A DNA stretch of 64,000 bases from Amylibacter marinus (GTDB lineage Bacteria > Pseudomonadota > Alphaproteobacteria > Rhodobacterales > Rhodobacteraceae): NCBI RefSeq assembly GCF_030160015.1, contig NZ_BSNN01000001.1:95459-159458 (forward strand), written 5' to 3'. The stretch's first letter is position 1. The number at the start of each line of letters is the position of its first letter. The notes under the pieces are model-generated. The model was given only the letters and a program-made list of their open reading frames with translations, did not search any database and was not told the DNA's origin. Of this stretch, positions 33,980 to 42,833 are shown in pieces. Position numbers and translations under genes: made by a program.

Positions 33980-36781
33980 ATGTTCTCAGAGCCCAAAGTT
34001 GAGACTTCGCCAACTGTATCCGATGAAGTGCGTAAAACGACCTGCTATATGTGCGCTTGTCGCTGCGGTATTAATGTTCATATGAAATCAGGCAAGGTTG
34101 CCTATATCGAGGGCAATCGCGATCACCCCGTTAACAAGGGGGTTCTCTGTGCCAAGGGATCATCGGGCATCATGCAGGTAAATGCGCCTTCACGCTTGAA
34201 ATCCCCGCTAAAAAGGGTGGGCCCGCGCGGTTCTGGTGCATTCGAAGAAATTAGCTGGGAAGAAGCCTTGGAAATCGCTGGGGCGCGTCTGGGCGATATT
34301 CGTAGAAAGAATCCCGAGAAGCTGGCGTTTTTCACAGGGCGTGATCAATCCCAATCTTTTACCAGCCTCTGGGCGCAAAGCTTCGGCACACCCAATTATG
34401 CCGCACATGGGGGGTTCTGCTCGGTTAATATGGCCGCGGCTGGCATCTATACTATGGGTGGGGCCTTCTGGGAATTTGGGCAACCAGATTGGGATCACAC
34501 CAAAATGTTCATGTTGTTTGGTGTGGCAGAGGATCACGACAGTAACCCAATTAAAATGGGGCTGGGCAAATTGAAAAAACGCGGCGCCAAGGTGGTGGGG
34601 GTTAACCCCATTCGCACGGGTTATAATGCCGTGGCTGACGAATGGGTGGGGATCACGCCTGGAACGGATGGATTGTTCATTACAGCGCTTATTCACGAGC
34701 TGATGAAGGCTGGCAAAATTGATCTGCACTATTTGGCGCAGTATACTAATGCGCCGGTTCTGTTAAATTCTGACGCCAATAGCCCAGAGTTTGGGCTATT
34801 TCTGCGCGATAGCGATCAAAAGCCCTTGGTGATAGATCGCAACAGCGGCAAATTGGTGGCCTTTGATACAAAGGGCATTCGCCCAGATCTAAACGGGCAG
34901 CATAAGATTGGGGGAACCACCCATACAACCGTATTCCACAAAATGGCAGAAACCTATCTGGCCCCGGAACACGATGCCGAGAATGTAGCAGAGCGTTGCG
35001 GCGTTCCGGTTAAAACCATCCGCAGATTGGCCGCGGAACTAGCCCATGTGGCCTTCGAGCAAGAGATCAGCCTGCCAATTAAGTGGACAGATTTCCGGGG
35101 CGAGCAACACGAAACAATGACGGGACGGCCGGTATCATTCCACGCAATGCGCGGAATATCGGCCCATGCCAATGGGTTCCAAACTTGCCGCGCGCTTCAT
35201 ATCCTGCAAATTATCCTTGGAACCGTAGAGGTACCCGGCGGGTTTCGGTTTAAACCCCCTTATCCAAAATCCGCAGAAATCCACCCCAAGCCGCATTGCG
35301 GTGTCACACCAGATGCGCCCTTGGATGGGCCGCACCTTGGGTTTGTGCACGGCCCCGAAGATCTGGCGCTGAAACCAGATGGCACGCCTGCGCGCATAGA
35401 TAAGGCCTTTACCTGGGAAAACCCCATGTCCAGTCACGGCTTGATGCATATGGTGATCTCAAATGCCCATGCGGGCGATCCCTATAAAATCGATACGCTG
35501 TTTCTGTATATGGCCAATATGGCATGGAATTCTTCGATGAATTCCAAGGGTGTGATGGAGATGCTAACGGACAAGGATGAAAATGGCGACTATGTCATCC
35601 CCAATATCATTTATTCTGATGCTTATGCATCTGAAATGGTCGCCTATGCGGATTTGGTTTTACCGGATACCACCTACCTAGAACGTCACGATTGCATTTC
35701 CCTGTTGGATCGCCCGATATGCGAGGCCGATGCGGCGGCGGATGCGATCCGCTGGCCTGTGATAGAACCTGATCGCGATGTGCGCGGATTCCAATCTGTG
35801 TTGTGCGATTTAGGCGCGCGCTTGGGCCTGCCGAATTTCACCAACGAAGACGGCAGCGCAAAGTATAAGGATTATGCAGATTATATCGTGAATCACCAGC
35901 GCAAGCCGGGCATTGGCCCCTTGGCAGGGTTTCGCGGAGATGGGCAAGAGCGCGGTCGCGGTGGTGTAAACCCTGAACAACTAGATAGGTACATCGAAAA
36001 TGGCGGCTTTTTTGTAGAGCATATCGAAAAAGAGGCCAGTTATTACAAACCCTGGAATATGGCATACCAAGACTGGGCCGTGGGCATGGGATTGTTTGAT
36101 GCTCCATCGCCTTACCTGTTTCAGCTATATGTTGAACCCATGCGAAAATTCCAATTGGCCGCCGAGGGTCACGGCGAACGCCAGCCCCCTGAGCATCTGC
36201 GCGAGAGGATCAAAGACAAGCTGGCCCCATTGCCCGTGTGGCAGGCTTCTGTGGATGAGAGCTTTCCAATTCATGCGCTGACCCAAAGGCCCATGGCTAT
36301 GTACCATTCGTGGGGGTCTCAGAATGCATGGTTGCGCCAGATTCACGGCGTTAATCCGCTGTATGTGCCAACCCGAATTTGGGAGGCGCATAGGTTCCAA
36401 GAGGGTGATTGGGCGCGTGTAACATCACCGCACGGCGAAATTACGGTGCCCGTGGCGCATCAGGCGGCATTGAATAACAATACCGTCTGGACATGGAATG
36501 CCATTGGCAAACGCAAGGGCACATGGGGTCTGGATGAGAAAGCGCCAGAGGCAACAAAGGGTTTCCTACTTAATCATCTGATCCACGAGCTAATGCCCCC
36601 CAAAGGGGATGGTTTGCGCTGGGCGAATTCCGATCCGGTAACGGGACAGGCGGCGTGGTTTGACCTAAGGGTTGCAATAGAAAAAACCTCCGCGCCAGAG
36701 GTATCAAAGCCAAACTTCGACACGATCAAATCTCCCATAGAGCCAGCAGCCAAGGATTTGGCCTGGAAGGTTGGCTCATGA
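33980..36781 (+). CDS. soeA: Sulfite dehydrogenase (quinone), molybdopterin subunit SoeA
   Basis: 933 residues from the ATG at 33980 (AGGAG site; a further in-frame ATG at 33917 lacks one). DMSO-reductase-family molybdoenzyme. N-terminal 4Fe-4S ligands: CYMCACRCGINV then VLCAKGSSG. There is no Tat signal, matching cytoplasmic SoeA, which oxidises sulfite to sulfate and passes electrons through SoeB to SoeC and quinone. MPT-binding stretches include VVGVNPIRTGYNAVADEW and the C-terminal ARVTSPHGEITVPV. Followed by soeB and soeC in the standard order. Other DmsA-like reductases cannot be excluded. Confidence 0.82.
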   Translation: MFSEPKVETSPTVSDEVRKTTCYMCACRCGINVHMKSGKVAYIEGNRDHPVNKGVLCAKGSSGIMQVNAPSRLKSPLKRVGPRGSGAFEEISWEEALEIAGARLGDIRRKNPEKLAFFTGRDQSQSFTSLWAQSFGTPNYAAHGGFCSVNMAAAGIYTMGGAFWEFGQPDWDHTKMFMLFGVAEDHDSNPIKMGLGKLKKRGAKVVGVNPIRTGYNAVADEWVGITPGTDGLFITALIHELMKAGKIDLHYLAQYTNAPVLLNSDANSPEFGLFLRDSDQKPLVIDRNSGKLVAFDTKGIRPDLNGQHKIGGTTHTTVFHKMAETYLAPEHDAENVAERCGVPVKTIRRLAAELAHVAFEQEISLPIKWTDFRGEQHETMTGRPVSFHAMRGISAHANGFQTCRALHILQIILGTVEVPGGFRFKPPYPKSAEIHPKPHCGVTPDAPLDGPHLGFVHGPEDLALKPDGTPARIDKAFTWENPMSSHGLMHMVISNAHAGDPYKIDTLFLYMANMAWNSSMNSKGVMEMLTDKDENGDYVIPNIIYSDAYASEMVAYADLVLPDTTYLERHDCISLLDRPICEADAAADAIRWPVIEPDRDVRGFQSVLCDLGARLGLPNFTNEDGSAKYKDYADYIVNHQRKPGIGPLAGFRGDGQERGRGGVNPEQLDRYIENGGFFVEHIEKEASYYKPWNMAYQDWAVGMGLFDAPSPYLFQLYVEPMRKFQLAAEGHGERQPPEHLRERIKDKLAPLPVWQASVDESFPIHALTQRPMAMYHSWGSQNAWLRQIHGVNPLYVPTRIWEAHRFQEGDWARVTSPHGEITVPVAHQAALNNNTVWTWNAIGKRKGTWGLDEKAPEATKGFLLNHLIHELMPPKGDGLRWANSDPVTGQAAWFDLRVAIEKTSAPEVSKPNFDTIKSPIEPAAKDLAWKVGS

Positions 36782-36855
36782 CTGATTTGACAAAACTGAG
36801 CGCGCGAATGGGTAGATTTGGATATTTTAAAGATTTGGAAGTGGGGCCGTTTTGA
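36778..36855 (+). CDS. 25-codon ORF bridging soeA and soeB
   Basis: ATG at 36778 overlaps the soeA stop (ATGA), and the TGA at 36853-36855 overlaps the soeB TTG start (TTGA). It reads MTDLTKLSARMGRFGYFKDL and five more residues. Both overlaps are typical of translational coupling, so the ORF may only reload ribosomes onto soeB, which lacks its own good start context. It could also be a relic of a longer soeB N-terminus out of frame. Confidence 0.4.
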   Translation: MTDLTKLSARMGRFGYFKDLEVGPF

Positions 36856-37598
36856 CAAGCTTAGGAACAGAATCCAAAGTCCAGCTGGGGCTTGTGATTG
36901 ATTTAGATACCTGTGTTGGGTGTCATGCCTGTGTTATCGCCTGTAAGGGCTGGAATACGGAAAATTATGGCACAGCGCTGTCTGATATGGATGCGTATGG
37001 CGAAAAACCAAGTGGGACATTCTTGAACCGTGTGCACAGCTATGAGGTTCAGCCGGATACGGGTGCCGCGCAGACAGTACATTTCCCGAAGTCTTGCCTG
37101 CATTGCACCGATGCGCCTTGTGTGACCGTGTGCCCGACGGGGGCCAGCTATAAGAGGGCAGAGGATGGCATTGTTCTGGTGAACGAGGATGCCTGTATGG
37201 GCTGTGGGCTATGTGCTTGGGCCTGTCCATACGGCGCGCGAGAGTTGGATAAGGCCGCAGGAGTGATGAAAAAATGCACGCTTTGCGTGGATCGGATTTA
37301 CAACGAAAACCTGCCGGAAGAAGACCGCGAACCTGCCTGTGTGCGTACCTGCCCTGCAGGGGCGCGTCATTTTGGCGATTTGGCGGATGAAGACAGTGCC
37401 GTTAGCAAGCTGGTGTCAGAACGGGGTGGTATGGATTTGATGCCAGAGTTGGGCACGCGCCCGGTGAACAAGTACCTTCCGCCTCGGCCCAAAGATACCG
37501 GCGAAGAAATCGACATATTGGCGCCATTGTTGGCCCCTGTGGCCACCGAGGCGAGCGGTTTTCTCGGGTGGCTTGATCGTACATTGGAGAAAATTTAA
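36852..37598 (+). CDS. soeB: Sulfite dehydrogenase iron-sulfur subunit SoeB
   Basis: 248 residues, DmsB/NrfC-like ferredoxin that wires SoeA to the membrane anchor. Four cluster groups are visible: CVGCHACVIAC, CLHCTDAPCVTVCPTGA, CMGCGLCAWACPYGA and CTLCVDRI with CVRTCPAGARHFG. The start is TTG at 36852, the only one that keeps MTSLGTESKVQLGLVIDLD in frame; no ATG is available before the first cluster. Ends one base into soeC (TAATG). Confidence 0.88.
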   Translation: MTSLGTESKVQLGLVIDLDTCVGCHACVIACKGWNTENYGTALSDMDAYGEKPSGTFLNRVHSYEVQPDTGAAQTVHFPKSCLHCTDAPCVTVCPTGASYKRAEDGIVLVNEDACMGCGLCAWACPYGARELDKAAGVMKKCTLCVDRIYNENLPEEDREPACVRTCPAGARHFGDLADEDSAVSKLVSERGGMDLMPELGTRPVNKYLPPRPKDTGEEIDILAPLLAPVATEASGFLGWLDRTLEKI

Positions 37599-38470
37599 TG
37601 CATCCGGCTCCTTCTGTAATATTGTTTACGGCCCTGTCTGGCCTTGGGTTTGGCATGTTGGCCTCTTTGGGGTTGGGGAATCCTGATGTGACGGGTCTGT
37701 CGGCCTTTATCTTTTTTGCGCTGGCCTTTGCGCTGACGATTGGGGGGCTGCTGGCCTCGGTATTCCATTTGGGAAATCCAAAGAATGCGATTAAGGCCTT
37801 TTCTCAGTGGCGCAGCAGCTGGCTTAGCCGCGAGGGCATTTTATCTGTACTTGCGCTGTCTATCATGGGGATTTACGCGATTGGCGCCATTTTCCTTGGG
37901 GTTCGGTGGCATGTGCTGGGGGCGACTGGTGCAATTTTATCTGTGGCTACCGTTTTCACCACGTCCATGATTTATACACAGCTAAAATCTATTCCGCGCT
38001 GGAACCATTGGAATACACCGGTGTTGTTCTTGTCTTTGACGATTGCTGGTGGCGCGTTGATGACGGGGCAGGTTAGATGTGCGATTGCGGCTCTGATTAT
38101 TGCTGGGGTAATCCAAATTGTTACGTGGTACATGGGGGATAGGCGTTTTGCCGCCCGCGCCAGCACCATTGGCACCGCCACTGGGCTAGGTGATATCGGA
38201 CAGGTGCGCATGTTCGAACCTCCGCATACGGGAACGAACTATCTCTTAAGTGAAATGGTCTATGTTGTGGGGCGTAAGCATGGCCAGAAGCTGCGGGTGA
38301 TTGCATTGGGGCTGATGGTTGTCCTGCCCGTAATCCTGTTGTGCCTGTCACAGGATCATTTCACAGGTGCGATCGCGGTGATTTCTCATTTGATCGGTGT
38401 CTTTGTCTCTCGTTGGTTGTTCTTTGCACAGGCAGAGCATGTGGTGGGGCTTTACTACGGTCAGCGCTAG
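37598..38470 (+). CDS. soeC: Sulfite dehydrogenase membrane anchor SoeC (DmsC-like)
   Basis: 290 residues with about eight hydrophobic segments and no signal peptide. Family features include FALALTIGGLLASVFHLGNPKNAIKAF (quinol-site His), the RSSWLSREG motif and the ending WLFFAQAEHVVGLYYG. Anchors SoeAB on the cytoplasmic face and hands electrons to quinone. The TAG stop shares bases with the convergent regulator's stop (38467-38470). Confidence 0.86.
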   Translation: MHPAPSVILFTALSGLGFGMLASLGLGNPDVTGLSAFIFFALAFALTIGGLLASVFHLGNPKNAIKAFSQWRSSWLSREGILSVLALSIMGIYAIGAIFLGVRWHVLGATGAILSVATVFTTSMIYTQLKSIPRWNHWNTPVLFLSLTIAGGALMTGQVRCAIAALIIAGVIQIVTWYMGDRRFAARASTIGTATGLGDIGQVRMFEPPHTGTNYLLSEMVYVVGRKHGQKLRVIALGLMVVLPVILLCLSQDHFTGAIAVISHLIGVFVSRWLFFAQAEHVVGLYYGQR

Positions 38471-39078
38471 ACCAGCCCCATTTCCCCTGCGATATTGGCC
38501 AACGATGCTGAGTTGCCGCCACCGGTTTTATCACGAATAGAGCTGCGGTGGCTTTCAATTGTGCGCACGGACAGGGACAGCTGTTCGGCGATCTCCTTGT
38601 TGGAATAGCCCTGTGCTATGCGTAGCAACACGTCCGCCTCGCGTTTGGTCAGATTGAAGTCGACGCCGTTCTTTTCATCAATGGATCGCAACGGCGGGCA
38701 CAAATAACGACCGCCGCCTGCGACCTGTGTAATGGCATTAATCATCTTGGATTTGCAGACGTCCTTTAACACGAACCCCTTGGCGCCGATGCGTATGGAT
38801 TCCTTGACGTATTGCGGGTCATTGTAAACCGACAGAATAATCACTTTGGCATCGGGATCATGGGCCATGACCTCTTTGGTGGCTTCCAGACCGTTTTTGT
38901 TCGGCATAGATATATCCGTTAGCAAAATATCGGGGTTCAGCTCTTTATACAGATCAACGGCCTGTTGCCCATCAGCGGCTTCCCCAACAATGTCAAAGCG
39001 TTCCAGATCAGCAAGGCGCGCCTTGATGCCCTCGCGCAATAGATCATGGTCGTCTGCAATAATAAGTCGAATTGGCAT
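38467..39078 (-). CDS. NarL/FixJ-type response regulator
   Basis: 203 residues. Receiver domain with acidic pocket IIADDHDLL and phosphoacceptor Asp55 in LLTDISMPNKNG, and Lys in VLKDVCKS. The LuxR-type helix-turn-helix follows: LTKREADVLLRIAQGYSNKEIAEQLSLSVRTIESHR. Three bases downstream of the Cache kinase gene, so it is the cognate partner. The divergent TRAP transporter is the most likely target, perhaps through the palindrome at 40576. Confidence 0.92.
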   Translation of the reverse strand: MPIRLIIADDHDLLREGIKARLADLERFDIVGEAADGQQAVDLYKELNPDILLTDISMPNKNGLEATKEVMAHDPDAKVIILSVYNDPQYVKESIRIGAKGFVLKDVCKSKMINAITQVAGGGRYLCPPLRSIDEKNGVDFNLTKREADVLLRIAQGYSNKEIAEQLSLSVRTIESHRSSIRDKTGGGNSASLANIAGEMGLV

Positions 39079-39081
39079 GGG

Positions 39082-40443
39082 TTATTCTTCCTGAGTATTT
39101 TGGGATATTGGCATAAGAACATCAATGGTGACGCCGGCATCAATACGCGATGTAATTTTAATTTTTCCGCCAAAACTGTCAATGCGCTCTTGCATGTTGC
39201 GCAGACCTAATCCTTGGGTTCTGGCCCGCGGTCGTGCCTGTGTCAAACCCTTGCCATCATCTTCGATCACCAATCGTACAAAGCGGCGGTTGGTGCTAAG
39301 ATCAATACTGGCAGAATGCGCAACAGCATGTTTCGCGATATTGGTTAGCGCCTCTTGGGCTATGCGATAGAGCGCGGTTTTGGCGCGATCAGACAACAAA
39401 TCACCAACGGGCATTGTGGTGACCGCGGTGGGTATACTCATATTTGCCTCGAACTCTTTGCCCAATCCTCGTATGGCGGCGGCAAGGCCGATGTCGTCTA
39501 ATACGGTGGGTCTTAGGCCTAGGCTGATGCGGCGCACCTCTTTTATTGCGGTATCAATGGTGTCCATAGCCGATGTGGTGGTTGCCTCGATCTTCTTGTC
39601 CGAAGACCCGCCCAATACGGCCTCTAGCCCATATCGAGCGCTAACCAACAATTGGGATAACCCATCATGTAGTTCTTGGCTCAACCGCTTGCTCAGGCTT
39701 TCTTGCACATCCACAAGACGTGCGTTTAGGCGGCGCAACTGTGCATCGGCCATGCGCTGTTGGGTGAATTGAAACACCCACATGGTTAGCGTGGTTGCGC
39801 TGAGCGCTGCTAGGGCAAGAAAGGCAATAGTTGTGCGCGAACGGTTAAAGCTGTTTTGCATAACCCCGCGCTGAACATCTATTTGTTGATCAATATCATC
39901 CAAATATATTCCAGTGCCGATGATCCAATCCCAGCGCTCGAAATATTTGGCATGCGTTAGCTTTGGCAGGTATTCCTTGGTAGAGGGTTTCTGCCATGTA
40001 TAGGTATAAAAATCTTGCCCTGTTTTGGCCGCCTCGATCAATTCCTTGATCACGGGGCGCCCATTGATGTTTTCAAGCCCGATCCAGTTTTTGCCCTGCA
40101 TAAATGACAGACGGGGATCAACGATGGTTGTACCAGTGCTGTCATAGACATAAAAATATTGATCCTCACTGGCGGACATACCGCGTAGGATTGCCTTGGC
40201 CTCTGCTTGGGCGATGCGGCGGGTTTTTAGAAACGAGTTATAGGCGGGTGCTATGGCATTTTCTGCCAAGGATAGATAATTGCGCAACTCCTCCTTTCTA
40301 CTGGCAAGAATCATGTTCTCTAGGGTCTCGCTTTGGCGTGCGGATAGACGTTCGGATTGCAGATCCAGCACCCATAGCGTGGCAAACGATATGGCCAGTA
40401 TCGGGATCAGGGTCAGCAACAACAGTTTGGTACGGTATAACAT
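39082..40443 (-). CDS. Cache-domain sensor histidine kinase (HisKA_3 type)
   Basis: 453 residues. Membrane segment near residues 6-26, a periplasmic single Cache domain (DQYFYVYDSTGTTIVDPRL, KYFERWDWIIGTGIYLDDID), a second membrane segment near 205-230, then HisKA_3 with His259 in QELHDGLSQLL and a HATPase (IAQEALTNIAKHA, GLGLRNMQERID). Cache kinases of this type commonly sense small carboxylates for an adjacent TRAP transporter; that is the inference here. Divergent from dctP. Confidence 0.9.
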   Translation of the reverse strand: MLYRTKLLLLTLIPILAISFATLWVLDLQSERLSARQSETLENMILASRKEELRNYLSLAENAIAPAYNSFLKTRRIAQAEAKAILRGMSASEDQYFYVYDSTGTTIVDPRLSFMQGKNWIGLENINGRPVIKELIEAAKTGQDFYTYTWQKPSTKEYLPKLTHAKYFERWDWIIGTGIYLDDIDQQIDVQRGVMQNSFNRSRTTIAFLALAALSATTLTMWVFQFTQQRMADAQLRRLNARLVDVQESLSKRLSQELHDGLSQLLVSARYGLEAVLGGSSDKKIEATTTSAMDTIDTAIKEVRRISLGLRPTVLDDIGLAAAIRGLGKEFEANMSIPTAVTTMPVGDLLSDRAKTALYRIAQEALTNIAKHAVAHSASIDLSTNRRFVRLVIEDDGKGLTQARPRARTQGLGLRNMQERIDSFGGKIKITSRIDAGVTIDVLMPISQNTQEE

Positions 40444-40575
40444 CTCACCCCATCGGTTTCGGGCCCAGCATCACCTATTTTGGCCCGAATATCGAAAGAA
40501 ATAATCAGGAAATCAGTAAAAAACAAAGAAAAAATTCATTTTAAACGGGCCGATAGGCAGGGTGCGTGAAAACTG

Positions 40576-40587
40576 CGTAGTACTACG
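40576..40587. promoter_or_regulatory. 12-bp palindrome in the kinase/dctP promoter region
   Basis: CGTAGTACTACG is fully self-complementary and lies 109 bases before dctP and 132 before the kinase start. LuxR-type response regulators bind short dyads; this is the obvious candidate for the product of 38467-39078. Confidence 0.5.
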
Positions 40588-40696
40588 GATGCAACCCTAG
40601 GTTCTTTAACGTTTAATTCGCAAACACACGGTTCATAAGAATCGCAAGCAGATGCAAATGTGTAGGCTTGGTATAATTACTCTGGGAGGATATTTA

Positions 40697-41779
40697 ATGG
40701 AACGTCGTAAATTTTTAACTGGTGCCGCTATCGCCGGTGCCGCAACATCACTGGCAGCGCCCTCTGTCGCGCAAGGCAAAGTGGAAATGGCCATTGTTTC
40801 TACTTGGCCACGGGATTTCCCGGGTCTGGGCTTGCCTGCACAGCGTCTTGCTGCGCGCATCCAAGAACTGTCAGATGGTGAAATCGAGGTAACATATTTC
40901 GCAGCCGGTGAAAAAGTTGGCGCATTTGATTCATTCGACGAAGTTGCATCTGGTAACTCTCAGGCCTACATCGGCGCAGAATACTACTGGAAGGGCAAAC
41001 ACCCAGGTTTTGCACCGTTCACAGCAATTCCTTTCGGCCTTACGGCCTCTGAAATGGATGCATGGACAAAATATGCTGGTGGCCAAGAATTGTGGGACGA
41101 GCTGTCTGCCGAATTCGGAGTAAAGGCATTTGCCGCGGGTAACACCGGTGTGCAAATGGGCGGCTGGTTCAACAAAGAGATCAACTCTGCGGATGACCTA
41201 AAGGGTCTGAAAATGCGTATCCCAGGTTTGGGTGGTGATGTTATGTCTAAATTGGGCGTATCACCTGTATCTCTTCCTGGCGGTCAGATTTATGAAAACC
41301 TTGTGTCTGGCGCGATTGATGCGACAGAGTGGGTTGGCCCATACAATGACTACTTCATGAAATTCTATGAAGCTGCCAAATATTACTATTTCCCAGGGAT
41401 GCATGAGCCAGGCGCACAATTGGCCTTGGGCATGAATGCCGCATGGTGGGGTAGCCTATCCAAGACACATCAGGCAATCATCGAAGCCGCGGCAAACGAA
41501 GAAAATGCCCGCACAATGGCTGAAACCAACGCCAACAACGGTGCGTTCTTGAACAAATTGATCAATGATCACGGCGTTCAACTGCGCGAATTCAACGATG
41601 ATGTTTACGATAGCTTCGGCGAAGCGGCCTCAGAAGTCATCGAAGAAGCGCGCGATCACTCAGAGCTGTCTGCGCGTATTTTTGATAGCCACCTGAAGGC
41701 ACGTTCGGAAATCGGCGCATGGACTGCGCTATCTGACACTGCTTATGTGAACAAGCGTAACAACGTCTTGAACCGCTAA
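40697..41779 (+). CDS. dctP: TRAP transporter solute-binding protein (DctP, TakP-like)
   Basis: 360 residues from the ATG at 40697 after GGGAGG. Tat signal with RRKFLTGAAIAGAAT and AAPSVAQ cleavage. The ligand site fits the alpha-keto acid/TakP branch: MRIPGLGG supplies the carboxylate-binding Arg, and DATEWVGPYND supplies the Glu-Trp pair that in TakP contacts ligand and sodium (from memory). It binds an organic acid in the periplasm and delivers it to DctQM. Sulfonates or keto acids are both plausible given soeABC nearby. Confidence 0.9.
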   Translation: MERRKFLTGAAIAGAATSLAAPSVAQGKVEMAIVSTWPRDFPGLGLPAQRLAARIQELSDGEIEVTYFAAGEKVGAFDSFDEVASGNSQAYIGAEYYWKGKHPGFAPFTAIPFGLTASEMDAWTKYAGGQELWDELSAEFGVKAFAAGNTGVQMGGWFNKEINSADDLKGLKMRIPGLGGDVMSKLGVSPVSLPGGQIYENLVSGAIDATEWVGPYNDYFMKFYEAAKYYYFPGMHEPGAQLALGMNAAWWGSLSKTHQAIIEAAANEENARTMAETNANNGAFLNKLINDHGVQLREFNDDVYDSFGEAASEVIEEARDHSELSARIFDSHLKARSEIGAWTALSDTAYVNKRNNVLNR

Positions 41780-41796
41780 TACATTAGCACGTAATA

Positions 41797-41828
41797 GGCC
41801 AAGGCAGGTAACTGCCTTGGCCTTTTTT
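41797..41828 (+). terminator. Strong hairpin with T6 between dctP and dctQ
   Basis: Perfect 11-bp stem GGCCAAGGCAG / CTGCCTTGGCC, GTAA loop, then TTTTTT. It sits 17 bases after the dctP stop inside an apparent operon, so it likely acts as partial terminator giving more DctP than membrane subunits. Confidence 0.85.
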
Positions 41829-41852
41829 CATGGCCAACGGGAGGAGGGGACG

Positions 41853-42833
41853 ATGGTTTCGACAACAGTCCAAAACACAGGACTATTTTCAAATCCTTTG
41901 TTTATACGCAGCTTAGGATGGGCAAACCTTTGGGTAATGTTTGCCTTTCTGTTTAATAATTTTGCGACCTTCTGGGGTGGATTACCTGGCGCTGGTTTTG
42001 GCAATGGTGCGATTGGAATCCTTCAGGCGCTCTTGTATCCAGCGGCAATTGCCTTGGCTATTCTCTGGACTGTGCGGCGCCGAACGGTGACCCTGCGCCA
42101 AGACAGCTTTCGAATATCTGACATGAACGCGGCTTTTATCCGCGCATGCTTTTGGATCGTGCTGTTGATCGGTGCGGTTGATACGGTGATTTCTTTCCTT
42201 AGGGTCGAGGATTTGCTGATCGGGTTGGTTGGCGAGGATATGGGCAAGAACCTTGGACGTTCTCAGTTTCGTGGCCCCTATGTCCATTTCCCACTGATGA
42301 TTTTGGGTGTGATTTTGGCTATGCGCACCAAAACGTTGGGATTTCATTGGCTTACGCTAATGATTGTTGCGGCAGAGTTGTTGATCGTGGTTTTGCGGTT
42401 TGTTTTCTCGTATGAGCAGGCTTTTATGGCGGATCTCGTGCGGTTCTGGTACGGGGCGCTGTTCCTCTTTGCCTCTGGTCATACATTGTTAGAAGAGGGT
42501 CATGTACGGGTCGACATCTTCTATGCAGGTTTGCAGGAAAAAACCAAAGGTTGGGTGAATTCGATCGGTACTATTTTCTTTGGCCTGTCCTTATGCTGGA
42601 TGATCTTATTGTTAGGCATGGCGCAAAAAGCCTCGATCATAAACAGCCCTCTTTTGAATTTTGAAACAACACAATCGGGCTTTGGCTTGTATGTAAAATA
42701 TTTGATGGCTGGATTTCTTGGCGTGTTTGCCATTTCGATGATGATTCAATTCGTCAGCTACCTGATGGGCGCGGTTGCAGATTACCGCGGTGAAGAAGGT
42801 AAATATCGACCAACCGGTTCAGGAGCGCACTAA
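41853..42833 (+). CDS. dctQ: TRAP transporter small permease DctQ
   Basis: 326 residues, longer than typical DctQ (about 170-200). Start at 41853 after GGGAGGAGGGG. The N-terminal half has four hydrophobic stretches, and the C-terminal half carries the family pattern RFWYGALFLFASGHTLLEEGHVRVDIFYAGL, so the protein has an extended N-terminal membrane domain. Partners with DctM in the inner membrane. Its stop overlaps the dctM start by one base (TAATG). Confidence 0.85.
   Translation: MVSTTVQNTGLFSNPLFIRSLGWANLWVMFAFLFNNFATFWGGLPGAGFGNGAIGILQALLYPAAIALAILWTVRRRTVTLRQDSFRISDMNAAFIRACFWIVLLIGAVDTVISFLRVEDLLIGLVGEDMGKNLGRSQFRGPYVHFPLMILGVILAMRTKTLGFHWLTLMIVAAELLIVVLRFVFSYEQAFMADLVRFWYGALFLFASGHTLLEEGHVRVDIFYAGLQEKTKGWVNSIGTIFFGLSLCWMILLLGMAQKASIINSPLLNFETTQSGFGLYVKYLMAGFLGVFAISMMIQFVSYLMGAVADYRGEEGKYRPTGSGAH

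Noticed and set aside
33800..33980. Moco riboswitch in the soeA leader
   Set aside because: One long hairpin is present but not the multi-stem arrangement of the Moco RNA motif I know.
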